A DNA stretch of 64,000 nucleotides from CAWGHZ01 sp963775315. Its GTDB lineage: Bacteria; Pseudomonadota; Alphaproteobacteria; MPNO01; DASWLB01. Under the pieces are notes generated by a model that was not told where the DNA came from, made no database searches, and saw nothing but the letters and a program-made list of their open reading frames with translations. This document shows positions 24,701 through 32,417 of the stretch, piece after piece. Position 1 is the stretch's first letter, and the number at the start of each line of letters is the position of its first letter. The stretch spans positions 1 to 64,000 of the forward strand of contig CAVZIN010000004.1 of the NCBI GenBank assembly GCA_963775315.1, in the 5' to 3' direction. A program made the translations under genes and the position numbers.

Positions 24701-25335
24701 CACAGGTCTCCGATGAGGTCGGCGCGGTCTGGCTCCAGGGTCGCGCGCATCGCTCGGCGAGCGCGTGCCAGGAGGGATTCCAGCGCCTCCACGCTTACGT
24801 CCAACGTCTCCGCAGCCTCGATATTACTGAGGCCTTGGAAATGCACCAGCGTCACCGCGGTGCGCTGACGGTCGGGCAGGGCGGCGAGCGCCCGTCCCAC
24901 CGATCGCGACAAATCCATCCGCCGGCGCACCGCCGGCTCGTCCGCGCCCGGGTCGGGGCGCGTCTCGATCTCGTCCAGCGGCTCGGTCCGCCGCGCCCGC
25001 CGGCGGTCGATGCACAAATTGACCGCCACGCGGTAGAGCCAGGTGCGGAGCTTGGGGCCGCCGGCCTGCCAGCCGTCGGCCTTCGCCATCAGCCGCAGGA
25101 ACGTCTCCTGCGCCACGTCCTCGGCCTCCGCCCAATCGCTCAGAATCCGCCAGGCGCAGCCCAGTATGGCGCTCGAGTGCCGGTCGACCACCGCGGCCCA
25201 GGCGCGCTGGTCGCCCGTCGCGATCCGCCCCACCAGGGCGTCATCCGAATCCGCGGCCAGGGCAGGCGTCCCTTCGGGCGTCACGGGCGCCACCGAAAGG
25301 ACGAACGGGCCCGCTGCGCGCCGGGGGGCGGCCAT
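24700..25335 (-). CDS. ECF-type RNA polymerase sigma factor
   Basis: 211 residues. Region 2 (about 45-105) includes the AEDVAQETFLRLM core of -10 recognition; the linker RRRMDLSRSVGRALAALPDRQR leads to region 4 (about 140-195) with the helix-turn-helix LSNIEAAETLDVSVEALESLLARARRA shortened here to its ends: LSNIEAAE and LLARARRA. It directs RNA polymerase to stress or signal-regulated promoters. ATG 25335 is my choice; a GTG about 15 codons later is possible. Co-transcribed upstream with the EF-hand gene (34-base gap) and downstream with the membrane protein. Confidence 0.85.
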   Translation of the reverse strand: MAAPRRAAGPFVLSVAPVTPEGTPALAADSDDALVGRIATGDQRAWAAVVDRHSSAILGCAWRILSDWAEAEDVAQETFLRLMAKADGWQAGGPKLRTWLYRVAVNLCIDRRRARRTEPLDEIETRPDPGADEPAVRRRMDLSRSVGRALAALPDRQRTAVTLVHFQGLSNIEAAETLDVSVEALESLLARARRAMRATLEPDRADLIGDL

Positions 25336-25369
25336 ACGCAACGGGCCCGTCCTTCCGCGACCGCGACCG

Positions 25370-26242
25370 CTAGCGACGGCCCCGCGGACCCATGGACTGC
25401 CGCAGTTCGTACGGGTCGAGGAAACCGTCCTTGTTGGCATCGTAGCGTGCGAACCATCGCTCGGAAGGTGCCTGGATTTCCGCCTTTGTCAACTTGCCGT
25501 CGCCGTTGGCGTCAAGCAGGTCGAAAAGGGTGGCTGCCCTGAGCCGCATCAGGAGGATGCCGGCGTGGCGGAATTCCTCGGGACTGAGCGAGCCGTCGTT
25601 GTTGGTGTCCGCATACTTGAAGATCCGCTCCTCCTCGCCCTTGATCTCGGCCAAGCTGACCTTGCCGTCATGGTTTGTGTCGAGGAAGCGGATGAATCGC
25701 TCGGCATGCATGGCGCGGGGGCCATGGTCGCCGCGCGCCCCGGCAGGGCCAGGCGGATGCTCGCCGAACTCGGGGGCCAGTTCGTCGGCCTCCAGCTCGC
25801 CGTCGTGGTTCTTGTCGTAGCGGGCAAACCAGCGCTCCGACGGCCCCTGCACCTCGGCCAGCGACAGCTTGCCGTCGCCGTTCGCGTCGAGAAGGTCGAA
25901 GAAGCTGAAGGCGCGCAGCCGCATGAACATCATGCCGCGGCGGCGGAACTCGTCCGGGCTCAACGTCCCGTCGCCGTTCACGTCGGCGAGCGCGATAATA
26001 CGGTCCTCCTGGGCCTTGATCTCGTCGAGCGACACCTTGTGGTCGTGGTTGGTGTCGAGGAAGCGCAGCGCATGCTCGTCGTGGCCGCGGCGGTCATGGT
26101 GGCCGCCCATCTCGTGCCGATCAGCGGGGCCGTGGCCGGGGCCCATCGCAGGGTGCGGGCCTCCCTGGGCGAGGGCGACTCCGCCGGTCGCGATCAGTGC
26201 GGCGGCCGCGGCGGCGATCAGCCCCTTGTTGGCTTGACGCAT
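25370..26242 (-). CDS. Exported protein with eight EF-hands
   Basis: 290 residues with a signal peptide (1-26, ending ALAQ) and a His-rich linker. Eight calcium-loop motifs of the DxNxDGxLxxxE kind follow, as two blocks of four: DTNHDHKVSLDE, DVNGDGTLSPDE, DANGDGKLSLAE, DKNHDGELEADE, then a near copy of the block beginning DTNHDGKVSLAE. The second block is an internal duplication, preserving even the PSERWFARYD linker. The first loop has His in place of the usual Gly at position 6. Probably a periplasmic calcium binder. As first gene of the operon with a sigma/anti-sigma pair it may sense calcium for them. Confidence 0.85.
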   Translation of the reverse strand: MRQANKGLIAAAAAALIATGGVALAQGGPHPAMGPGHGPADRHEMGGHHDRRGHDEHALRFLDTNHDHKVSLDEIKAQEDRIIALADVNGDGTLSPDEFRRRGMMFMRLRAFSFFDLLDANGDGKLSLAEVQGPSERWFARYDKNHDGELEADELAPEFGEHPPGPAGARGDHGPRAMHAERFIRFLDTNHDGKVSLAEIKGEEERIFKYADTNNDGSLSPEEFRHAGILLMRLRAATLFDLLDANGDGKLTKAEIQAPSERWFARYDANKDGFLDPYELRQSMGPRGRR

Positions 26243-26395
26243 GTGCTACTCTCCTTGGTTCTCGGAATGTCCGCTGTTCCCATACACGGGTGGGCCGCGC
26301 GATATCCGTCGCCCGGGCGGGCTTTCCCGCCCCGCACGCAGGCGCTAATCTCGCCACCGCAAGCCCCGTCGCCGCGCCTTCCGAGGGAGGATTCA

Positions 26396-27319
26396 ATGCC
26401 CATTCGCTCGCTCCAGCACGTTGCGCTCGCCGTGCCCGACGCCACTGTCGGCCGCACCTTCTACCAGGCGTTCGGGCTCGCCCCCGTCGAGCGGGCCGGC
26501 AACATTGCGATGCGGTGCGAGGCGCGCGACCAGGACCAGATCGTGCTGGTCGAGGGGACCAAGCGCAAGCGGCTGCATCACCTCTGCTTCGGCACCACCG
26601 CGGCCGAATTGCCCCAGATGCAGAAGGCGCTGGAGGCGGCGGGCGTCCGCCTGCTCGATCCGCCGAACGAGATGGGGCCGGAGGCGGAGGGGCTGTGGTT
26701 CCACGATCCGGATGGGATGCTGGTGAACGTCAAGGCGGCGGTGGCCGCGCCGTCCCGCACCGACCCGCCTTGGGTCGTCAACACCCCCGGCCATTACGGG
26801 CGGCAGAACGCGCGCGGCGCGCCGGGGCGCGACCTCTCGGTCAAGCCGCGCCGGCTCGGCCACACCATCGTTTTCACGCCTAGCGTGCCGAAGAAGCTCG
26901 AGTTCTACACCAAGGTACTGGGCATGCGGCTCTCGGACCGATCGGGCGACATCATCGCCTTCCTGCACACCGCGCCGCCGTCCGACCACCATGTGCTGGC
27001 GCTTCTCGAATCGCGCCAGATCGGGCTGCACCACGTCAGCTTCGAGGTCGGTTCGGTCGACGAGATCGAGATGGGTGCCCAGCGCCTGATGGACAAAGGC
27101 TACCACGACGGGTGGGGGTTCGGCCGGCACGTGCTCGGCTCGAACTTCTTCCATTACATCCGCGACCCGTGGAACAGCCTCGCCGAGTATTTCTGCGACA
27201 TCGACGTCATTCCCGAGGGCGCGACCTGGGATGCGCGCGACTGGCCGGCCGAGGATTCGCTCTACCTCTGGGGGCCGCCGACCCCGGCCAATTTCGGCCA
27301 GAACTACGAGATGGACTGA
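26396..27319 (+). CDS. Type I extradiol ring-cleavage dioxygenase (VOC fold)
   Basis: 307 residues, two tandem VOC domains (1-115 and 150-290), as in BphC-type enzymes. The C-domain keeps the iron ligands His156, His212/213 and Glu264 and the catalytic His199, His245 and Tyr254 at BphC-like spacing. It should cleave a catechol-like ring next to the hydroxyls with Fe(II) and O2. GGGAGG precedes ATG 26396. First gene of an operon with a small unknown protein and three CMD-like proteins. Confidence 0.85.
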   Translation: MPIRSLQHVALAVPDATVGRTFYQAFGLAPVERAGNIAMRCEARDQDQIVLVEGTKRKRLHHLCFGTTAAELPQMQKALEAAGVRLLDPPNEMGPEAEGLWFHDPDGMLVNVKAAVAAPSRTDPPWVVNTPGHYGRQNARGAPGRDLSVKPRRLGHTIVFTPSVPKKLEFYTKVLGMRLSDRSGDIIAFLHTAPPSDHHVLALLESRQIGLHHVSFEVGSVDEIEMGAQRLMDKGYHDGWGFGRHVLGSNFFHYIRDPWNSLAEYFCDIDVIPEGATWDARDWPAEDSLYLWGPPTPANFGQNYEMD

Positions 27320-27325
27320 GGCCCG

Positions 27326-27658
27326 TTGGGCACCATCACCGTCTTCCGCGACACCGACGATCCGCCCTACGCCGAAATCGTCCTCGACAATGGCGAGCGC
27401 GTCGGGCTGACCGTGACGGATGGCGGGCTGGTGATCCGCCGGCTGTACGACCAGGCGGCGGGCGGCGGGGCGCTGTTCGAGGCCGACGCCGATCTGGTGG
27501 CAAGGCTCTGCGCCGCGCTTTCCGGCCGGCGCTGGGCGCGGCGCACGACGCCGCTCCAGATCCTCGCCGGCGCCGTCGCCCAGATCGGTTCGTCGGTCGA
27601 GGTGCGCGCCGCCTTCCAGGCCGCTTCCCGCGAATCGCGCCCGCCCGGCGCACCCTAG
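27326..27658 (+). CDS. Small hypothetical protein
   Basis: 110 residues from a TTG six bases after the dioxygenase stop, with GAGG before it. Residues 1-45 look like a small beta sheet (TVFRDTDDPPYAEIVLDNG), the rest helical. No family recognised. Its tight placement in the dioxygenase/CMD operon makes it likely real and connected with the pathway. TTG start is not certain. Confidence 0.55.
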   Translation: MGTITVFRDTDDPPYAEIVLDNGERVGLTVTDGGLVIRRLYDQAAGGGALFEADADLVARLCAALSGRRWARRTTPLQILAGAVAQIGSSVEVRAAFQAASRESRPPGAP

Positions 27659-27704
27659 CCCAATGGCGCGCGTTCCGTCGCGCCGCACAAATCAGGGAGG
27701 AAGC

Positions 27705-28253
27705 ATGTCACGCATTCCCGACCTCGCACCCGAGGAGATGACCGAGCGGCAGAAGGAGCTGGCGGCCCGCATCGCCGCCACCCGCAACGGTGTGCTGCGC
27801 GGCCCGTTTGCCATCTGGATCCGCAATCCGGACCTCGTCGAGCGGGCGAACGCGATCGGCAATTTCCTGCGCGAGGGCACCGTCGTGCCGCGCCGCCTGT
27901 CCGAGCTCGCCATCCTGGTCACCGCCCGGCACTGGACGGCGCAGTATGAATGGTTCGCGCACGAGCGCCAGGCGGTCGATGCGGGCGTGCCCAACGCGGT
28001 CGTCGAGGCGATCCGCCATCGCCGCCAGCCGAGCTTCACCGAAGCGAACGACCGCATCGTCTACGAGCTCTGCACCGAGCTCTACGAGAACAAGCGCGTG
28101 TCGGATGCCACCTACGATGCCGCCGAGGCGGCGCTCGGCCGCGAGACGGTGATCGAGCTGGTGACCATCGCGACCTTCTACGCCATGATCGCGATGGTGC
28201 TCGTCACGTTCGAGGCGCCGGTGCCGGGCGGCAAGCTGCCGCTGCCGGCCTGA
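27705..28253 (+). CDS. Carboxymuconolactone decarboxylase-like protein 1
   Basis: 182 residues, all-helical AhpD/CMD fold. RPLSELAILVTARHW-like core is present as LSELAILVTARHWTAQYEW (about 64-82), with the catalytic-type His and Glu of the decarboxylase branch; the CxxC of AhpD peroxidases is absent. GGGAGGAAGC precedes the ATG. First of three paralogues in tandem. Members act on muconolactone-like ring-cleavage products or are of unknown function. Confidence 0.8.
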   Translation: MSRIPDLAPEEMTERQKELAARIAATRNGVLRGPFAIWIRNPDLVERANAIGNFLREGTVVPRRLSELAILVTARHWTAQYEWFAHERQAVDAGVPNAVVEAIRHRRQPSFTEANDRIVYELCTELYENKRVSDATYDAAEAALGRETVIELVTIATFYAMIAMVLVTFEAPVPGGKLPLPA

Positions 28254-28275
28254 CAACAGGGTGAGGGAGGAAGCG

Positions 28276-28827
28276 ATGGCCCGGATGCGGGAGAAGACGC
28301 CCGAGGAGTTCGACGCGGCGACGCGTGCGCTCGGCGAGAAGATCGTCACGACGCGCGGCGGGTCGATCCAGGGGCCATGGGCGCACATGCTGCGCTCGCC
28401 CAAGCTCGCCGAGAAGGCGGCGGCCTATTCGGACCTGTTCCGGAGCGAGCTGTCGCTGCCGCTCAACCTCGTCCAGCTTGCCGTCATCATGGCGGCGCGC
28501 CATTGGAACGCCGAGTACGTGTGGAACGCGCAGGCGCCGCGTGCCAAGGCCGCCGGCGTTCCCGAGGCCGCCATCGAGGCCATCCGTCAGAAAAAGACGC
28601 CGTCCTTTTCCGACCCGAAGGAGAAGGCGGTCTACGACCTGTTCCACGAGCTCTATTCGACCCAGGGCGTCAGCGACGCGACCTATGACGCGGCGGTGGC
28701 GGCGCTGGGCGAGGGCGGGCTGATCGAGGTGCTGAACGTCGGCGGGTTCTATTCCATCGTCGCCTCGATCGTGCGCACCACCGGCGTCGCGCCGCGACCC
28801 GGGACGCCGCACCCGTTCGAGGGCTGA
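28276..28827 (+). CDS. Carboxymuconolactone decarboxylase-like protein 2
   Basis: 183 residues from ATG 28276 (AGGGAGGAAGCG upstream; an earlier GTG at 28261 overlaps that site and is unlikely). Same helical CMD fold, with LVQLAVIMAARHWNAEYVW at about 71-89 and no CxxC. 22 bases after copy 1. Sequence divergence between copies 1 to 3 (roughly one-third identical by eye) suggests different roles or a hetero-oligomer rather than a recent duplication. Confidence 0.8.
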   Translation: MARMREKTPEEFDAATRALGEKIVTTRGGSIQGPWAHMLRSPKLAEKAAAYSDLFRSELSLPLNLVQLAVIMAARHWNAEYVWNAQAPRAKAAGVPEAAIEAIRQKKTPSFSDPKEKAVYDLFHELYSTQGVSDATYDAAVAALGEGGLIEVLNVGGFYSIVASIVRTTGVAPRPGTPHPFEG

Positions 28828-28830
28828 GCG

Positions 28831-29379
28831 ATGGCCCGCATGACGCTGATGACGCCGGAAACGATGACGCCGGACCAGCTCCGGCTCGCCGAGGCGATCG
28901 CCGGCAAGCGGTCCGGCGTGATCCGCGGCCCGTGGGCTCAGATCATCCGCAACCCCAAGCTCTGCGCCCTGGCCGCCGCCTATGGCGACTATCTTCGCGG
29001 CGAGACCTCGGTGCCGCCGCGCCTCGCGATGATCGCGGTCCTCCTCACCGCGCGCGACTCGCGGGCCGAGTACATGTGGGCGGCGCAGCAGGCGCGGGCA
29101 CAGGAGGCGGGCCTCTCGCCGGCGCTGATCGAGGCGATCCGCATCGGCGTGCGCCCGCCGCTCGACGATGCCGCCGCCGCCGCGGTCTACGACCTGGTCG
29201 CCGAGCTCTACGACCGCCACGCGGTCTCGGATGAGGCCTATGCCGCCGCCGCGTCCGTCCTCGGCGACGGGCCGCTGGTCGAGCTCCTGCAGATCGCCGG
29301 GTTCTACACCTCGCTCGCCATGATCATCGCGGCAACGGGTGTCCCTACGGTCGCGGGCGCCCCGAAGGCGTTCGGGTAG
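28831..29379 (+). CDS. Carboxymuconolactone decarboxylase-like protein 3
   Basis: 182 residues, ATG four bases after copy 2. CMD fold again, but the core motif reads IAVLLTARDSRAEYMW, so the His of the ARHW motif is replaced by Asp; this copy may be catalytically different or structural. Last gene of the operon; the AT-rich accessory insert begins within 40 bases after its stop. Confidence 0.8.
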   Translation: MARMTLMTPETMTPDQLRLAEAIAGKRSGVIRGPWAQIIRNPKLCALAAAYGDYLRGETSVPPRLAMIAVLLTARDSRAEYMWAAQQARAQEAGLSPALIEAIRIGVRPPLDDAAAAAVYDLVAELYDRHAVSDEAYAAAASVLGDGPLVELLQIAGFYTSLAMIIAATGVPTVAGAPKAFG

Positions 29380-29417
29380 GGCGGAGTTCGTACGAAACAA
29401 ACCATCTTAAATGAACC

Positions 29418-29815
29418 CTATTTGGCGCTAGCAACCGACCTTAGCCTGCGACTTAGTGCTGGATCGGCGGTAAGTTCACTGTGTCTGGCAAGCCGGACCT
29501 TCAGCTCATTCGGATTTCCATGAAAGCCAACGACATTCCGCATTCGATTAACCAATATCGGAAAAACATAATCCTTTCCTGAAATCATATGGACCCTCGC
29601 CATTATGTCCGATGGCAATCTACGAACAATTCTCCTACGCATTGTGCGGTACGTACGATAATCTACGTTCTTGGAAATCGCGCGAAGCACTTCGCGTGCT
29701 CTGGTCTTCACCAATCCAAGGTCGACAACAAACTCTCCGCTCGCTCGCTTTTTTAGCTTAAACACAGAAAAAGAAGTGGTAATTTCCTTCAAACTAAGCT
29801 CGTGCGAAACTGGCC
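29418..29815 (-). pseudogene. Broken P-loop ATPase gene, C-terminal part
   Basis: Encodes about 132 residues from the IS3 junction (PVSHELSLKEI) to TAG at 29418-29420. Basic, no recognised motif, AT-rich compared with its neighbours. When the IS3 element and one copy of GGCC are removed the frame joins exactly to the middle fragment at 31104 (CMLFW-P-VSHEL). Together the three pieces represent one leftward gene. Confidence 0.75.
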
Positions 29816-29844
29816 TGCCCCCGAGAGGTGATCCAGGTTCAATG

Positions 29845-30773
29845 TTATTGCATGGCGTCGGTTGATGCCATGGTCGGGGTGGGCGAGCGTGCGCCCCCAA
29901 CGGCTGGCGCGCTCGCCCATGGCACGATGCTTCCGCTGCGTGGGACGATGGCCTCGGGCGCCGGCGGGCGGTAGCCGAGCGAGCTGTGCGGGCGCACGGC
30001 GTTGTAATGGCGCCGCCAGGCCTCGATGAGGACCTGGGCCTCGGCCAGGCTGAAGAACATCTCGCCGTTCAGCAACTCGTCACGAAGCTTGCTGTTGAAG
30101 CTCTCGCAGTAGCCGTTCTCCCACGGGCTGCCGGGCTCGATGTAGGCAGTACGGGAGCCGACAGCGGCGATCCATTCACGTAGCGTCGTGGCGATGAACT
30201 CCGGCCCGTTGTCCGACCGGACGTAGACGGGTGGCCCGCGCAGGATCATCAGATCGGCCAGGGTCTCCAGAACGTCGGTCGAGTTGAGCCTGCGCTTGAC
30301 CCGGATGGCCAGGGCCTCCCGGGTGAACTCGTCGATGACGCACAGCATCCGGAACTTCCTCCCGTCATGGGTCCGGTCCTCGACGAAGTCGTACGACCAG
30401 ACGTGGTTGGGCCGCTCGGCACGCAGCCTTACGCATGATCCGTCGTTGAGCCAGAGCCGGCCCCGCTTCGGTTGCTTCTGTGGGACCTTCAGCCCCTCCC
30501 GTCGCCAGATCCGCTGCACCCGCTTGGCGTTCACGATCCAACCTGCGTGGTGCAGCAGGGCGGTGATCCGCCGGTAGCCATAGCGGCCATAGGCCGTGGC
30601 CAGCGCGACGATGTCCGCGGTCAGCGCCGCCTCGTCATCGGGCATGCGGCGCGGCTTGCGCTGCGTGGAGCGGTGCTGGCCAAGAACCCGGCAGGCGCGA
30701 CGCTCGGATACGCCGAACCTGGCCCGCACCTTCTCCACGCAAGCACGGCGACGGGCGGGGCTTAGAAGTTTCC
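29845..30773 (-). CDS. IS3-type transposase OrfB (DDE integrase domain)
   Basis: Reached by -1 frameshifting from OrfA. HTH_21-like N-part (RRITALLHHAGW), then an rve integrase core with the triad: Asp in WSYDFVEDRT, Asp in YVRSDNGPEF and Glu in ENGYCESFN, about 35 residues apart for the last pair. SLGYRPPAPEA near the end is typical. It catalyses strand transfer of the element as the OrfAB fusion (about 370 residues). The frame has no good independent start. Confidence 0.85.
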
Positions 30774-31040
30774 CCGGGCGGCCTCTGTCAGGATCATCTT
30801 GTCCAACGTGAGATCGGACACTGCACGGCGCAGCCGCGCGTTCTCGAGCTCCAGCTCCTTCAGCCGCTTCACCTGGTCTGTCTTCATCCCGCCGTACTCC
30901 GCCCGCCAGCGGAAATACGTCGTCTCCGTCACCGCGATCGACTTCACCGCCTCGGCCACCGACATCCCCTGACCGGTCAGGACATCCACCTGCCGCAGCT
31001 TGGCGACGATCTCTTCGGGCTTGTGACGCTTCCTGGCCAT
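30762..31040 (-). CDS. IS3-type transposase OrfA (helix-turn-helix)
   Basis: 92 residues from MARKRHKPEEIV. Helix-turn-helix at about 15-45 (VAEAVKSIAVTETTYFRWR-like segment) followed by a leucine-zipper helix (VKRLKELELENARLRR) used for multimerisation. Binds the terminal repeats. Stop TAA at 30762-30764 is passed by frameshifting at the slippery site just upstream. Confidence 0.85.
   Translation of the reverse strand: MARKRHKPEEIVAKLRQVDVLTGQGMSVAEAVKSIAVTETTYFRWRAEYGGMKTDQVKRLKELELENARLRRAVSDLTLDKMILTEAARGNF
30768..30774 (-). promoter_or_regulatory. Slippery heptamer for programmed -1 frameshift
   Basis: Read on the minus strand the OrfA codons end G GGA AAC, which fits X XXY YYZ exactly, three bases before TTC TAA. 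A -1 slip here leads into the OrfB frame. This is the standard IS3 device for making OrfAB. Confidence 0.7.
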
Positions 31041-31103
31041 CTCTCCATCCTTCCAATCAGGCCCGCAGGCCAACTTACCGGATGGATCACTTCTTGGGGG
31101 TCA

Positions 31104-31495
31104 GGCCAAAACAGCATACACAATAAATAGTAAGACCAGGGGACTAAATGCGGCTTATTCGTATTCCATTCAACGAGTGCATTTAGTAAATCTTCGTCAT
31201 TCGCGATCTTTGTTAAACTCGTTTTATTAGAACTCGTTCTGGGGATTCTTTGGCTAATGCTCTCTAATTTATCTAAAAAATCTCCCAGCCGCTTACTGAC
31301 TTCTTCACCGGGAATCTTTAGCAATTCAGGGATGTCATCAATGCGCTTCTTCATTTCTCCAATTGACTCTACATCTTTCCTCGTGGGGTTCGCAAATAGA
31401 GAGGGAGCTCCCCCAGAAGATTTCACCGTAAAGGAGTCAAGCAATATCTGTCGGCGCAGTTCCTCGGATAGACGTCCCTGGCTAACGAGAGCTTG
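31104..31495 (-). pseudogene. Broken P-loop ATPase gene, middle part
   Basis: Encodes about 130 residues from ALVSQGRL at the IS5-side junction to YYLLCMLFW at the IS3 junction. Helical, charged (KKRIDDIPELL, RLGDFLDKLESI), with many AT-rich codons unlike the surroundings. It is in the same frame as the N-terminal piece, but sequence between them has been lost with the truncation of the IS5-type element. Confidence 0.7.
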
Positions 31496-31800
31496 CGGTC
31501 GCGATACAGGACGGGCGAGAAGCAGCTCTTCCAGCGCCGGTTGATCTTGGGCGGAATGTTCGGCGCCGCGCCCTTGGCCTCGATCTTTCGACGTACAGCG
31601 TCGCTGTCGTAGCCCTTGTCGCCGTGCAGGATCGACGTTGCTGGCATGTGCTCCAGCAGAACGTCGGCAGCGGTGCAGTCGGCAACCTGGCCGCCGGTCA
31701 GCAGGAACGCGATGGGACGGCAGAAGGCGTCGGTCAGGGCATGGATTTTGGTCGTGCGCCCACCGCGCGAGCGGCCGATCGCCTGGGTGAGTTCCCCCCT
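31496..31800 (-). pseudogene. IS5-type transposase OrfB, truncated
   Basis: Reads GRTTKIHALTDAFCRP, then GGQVADCTAADVLL and HGDKGYDSDAVRR with the second catalytic Asp, and ends at RWKSCFSPVLYRDRK where host-gene sequence begins. The Glu of the DDE triad lies in the missing part, so no active transposase can be made. Confidence 0.75.
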
Positions 31801-32123
31801 TTTCCACCGGCGGCGCAGCGATGCGCCTTGACCGCCGAGCTATCGATCAGCACCTCGGCCGGCGGGCCGCCCGCCGAAGCAAGGGCATGGAAGATACCGG
31901 TCCACACGTCCTTCGCGGCCCAGCGCACGAGGCGGTTATATAGCGTCTTCTTCGGGCCGTAGACCGGCGGCGCGTCGGCCCATCGTCCACCCGACTTCAG
32001 AACATGCACGATGCCTGAGATCACGCGCCTGTCATCGACCCGCGCAACGCCCCGGGTGTCAGTCGGAAGCAACGGCTCAAGCCGTGCAAACTGCGCTTCG
32101 CTGAGCCAGAAGAACTCGGCCAT
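31734..32123 (-). CDS. IS5-type transposase OrfA (DUF4096 domain)
   Basis: 129 residues from MAEFFWLSEAQF. The DUF4096 DNA-binding part (WLSEAQFARLEPLLP, VLKSGGRWADAP, YGPKKTLYNRL) fills residues 4-85; LIDSSAVKAHR holds the first catalytic Asp. The frame passes an A4G6 slippery run near 31794-31803 used to enter OrfB. Non-functional as a whole because OrfB is cut. Confidence 0.8.
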   Translation of the reverse strand: MAEFFWLSEAQFARLEPLLPTDTRGVARVDDRRVISGIVHVLKSGGRWADAPPVYGPKKTLYNRLVRWAAKDVWTGIFHALASAGGPPAEVLIDSSAVKAHRCAAGGKGGNSPRRSAARAVGARPKSMP

Positions 32124-32185
32124 TGCACCCTCCCACAGTCCAGAAGGGTGAATCACATCCCGCCCAATTCAGGAACCCCCTTTAT

Positions 32186-32326
32186 GGGTCTGGAGCCTAG
32201 AGCATGTGCGACTGTCGATTTTCCACTTCCATTGATTCCAGTTAGAAATGTGATATCTCGAAAAAACCGAACGTCGTGATTGAGATATCCATGTATATTT
32301 TTTCCTCGGAAGCGTCGAATCTGCAT
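32186..32326 (-). pseudogene. Broken P-loop ATPase gene, N-terminal part
   Basis: Starts at ATG 32324-32326 with AGGA upstream: MQIRRFRGKNIHGY, a beta strand, then FLTGINGSGKSTVAHALGS with Walker A GINGSGKS. This is the opening of AAA/SMC-like ATPases such as those of many defence or DNA-repair systems. The IS5-type element cuts in about ten residues after the P-loop. Walker B was probably in the deleted or downstream part; none is clear in the remnants. Confidence 0.75.
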
Positions 32327-32417
32327 TTGTGATCCTAGGGTGTAATGCTGAGCGGTGGTGCCCCAGTAGTTTACGGTAGAAAGGAACGGGAGCCTAGTAA
32401 AGGCATTATTTCTGTCG
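32327..32417. other. AT-rich margin of the accessory insert
   Basis: 91 bases of mixed composition between the ATPase start and the stop of the next amidohydrolase gene. It should hold the ATPase promoter and the end of the TRAP operon. No direct repeat matching the other margin (29380-29417) could be found. Confidence 0.35.

Larger units (their letters stand above)
29816..31103 (-). mobile_element. IS3-family insertion sequence, IS407-like, intact
   Basis: About 1288 bp with two overlapping transposase frames. Ends are related inverted repeats: TGACCCCCAAGAAGTGATCC read leftward from 31103 and TG-CCCCCGAGAGGTGATCC from 29816 (one-base gap). Flanking GGCC at 29812-29815 and 31104-31107 is a 4-bp target duplication, typical of the IS407 group; a 3-bp GGC duplication with the end at 29815 cannot be excluded. 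The element looks intact, and its removal restores the host gene frame, so insertion is recent. Confidence 0.9.
31496..32185 (-). mobile_element. IS5-family (IS427-like) element, truncated at its 3' end
   Basis: Two transposase frames in the -1 relation around an A4G6 run (C6T4 at 31794-31803 on the plus strand). The start side, with GGGTTCCTGAATTGGG near 32185, looks like an IS427-group end. The other end is missing: OrfB stops matching after YRDRK, before the NAIERMF-type motif holding the third catalytic residue. Boundaries are approximate and no target duplication could be matched. Confidence 0.7.

Noticed and set aside
27705..29379. AhpD-type peroxidase role for the three CMD-fold proteins
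   Set aside because: The CxxC redox motif of AhpD is absent in all three.
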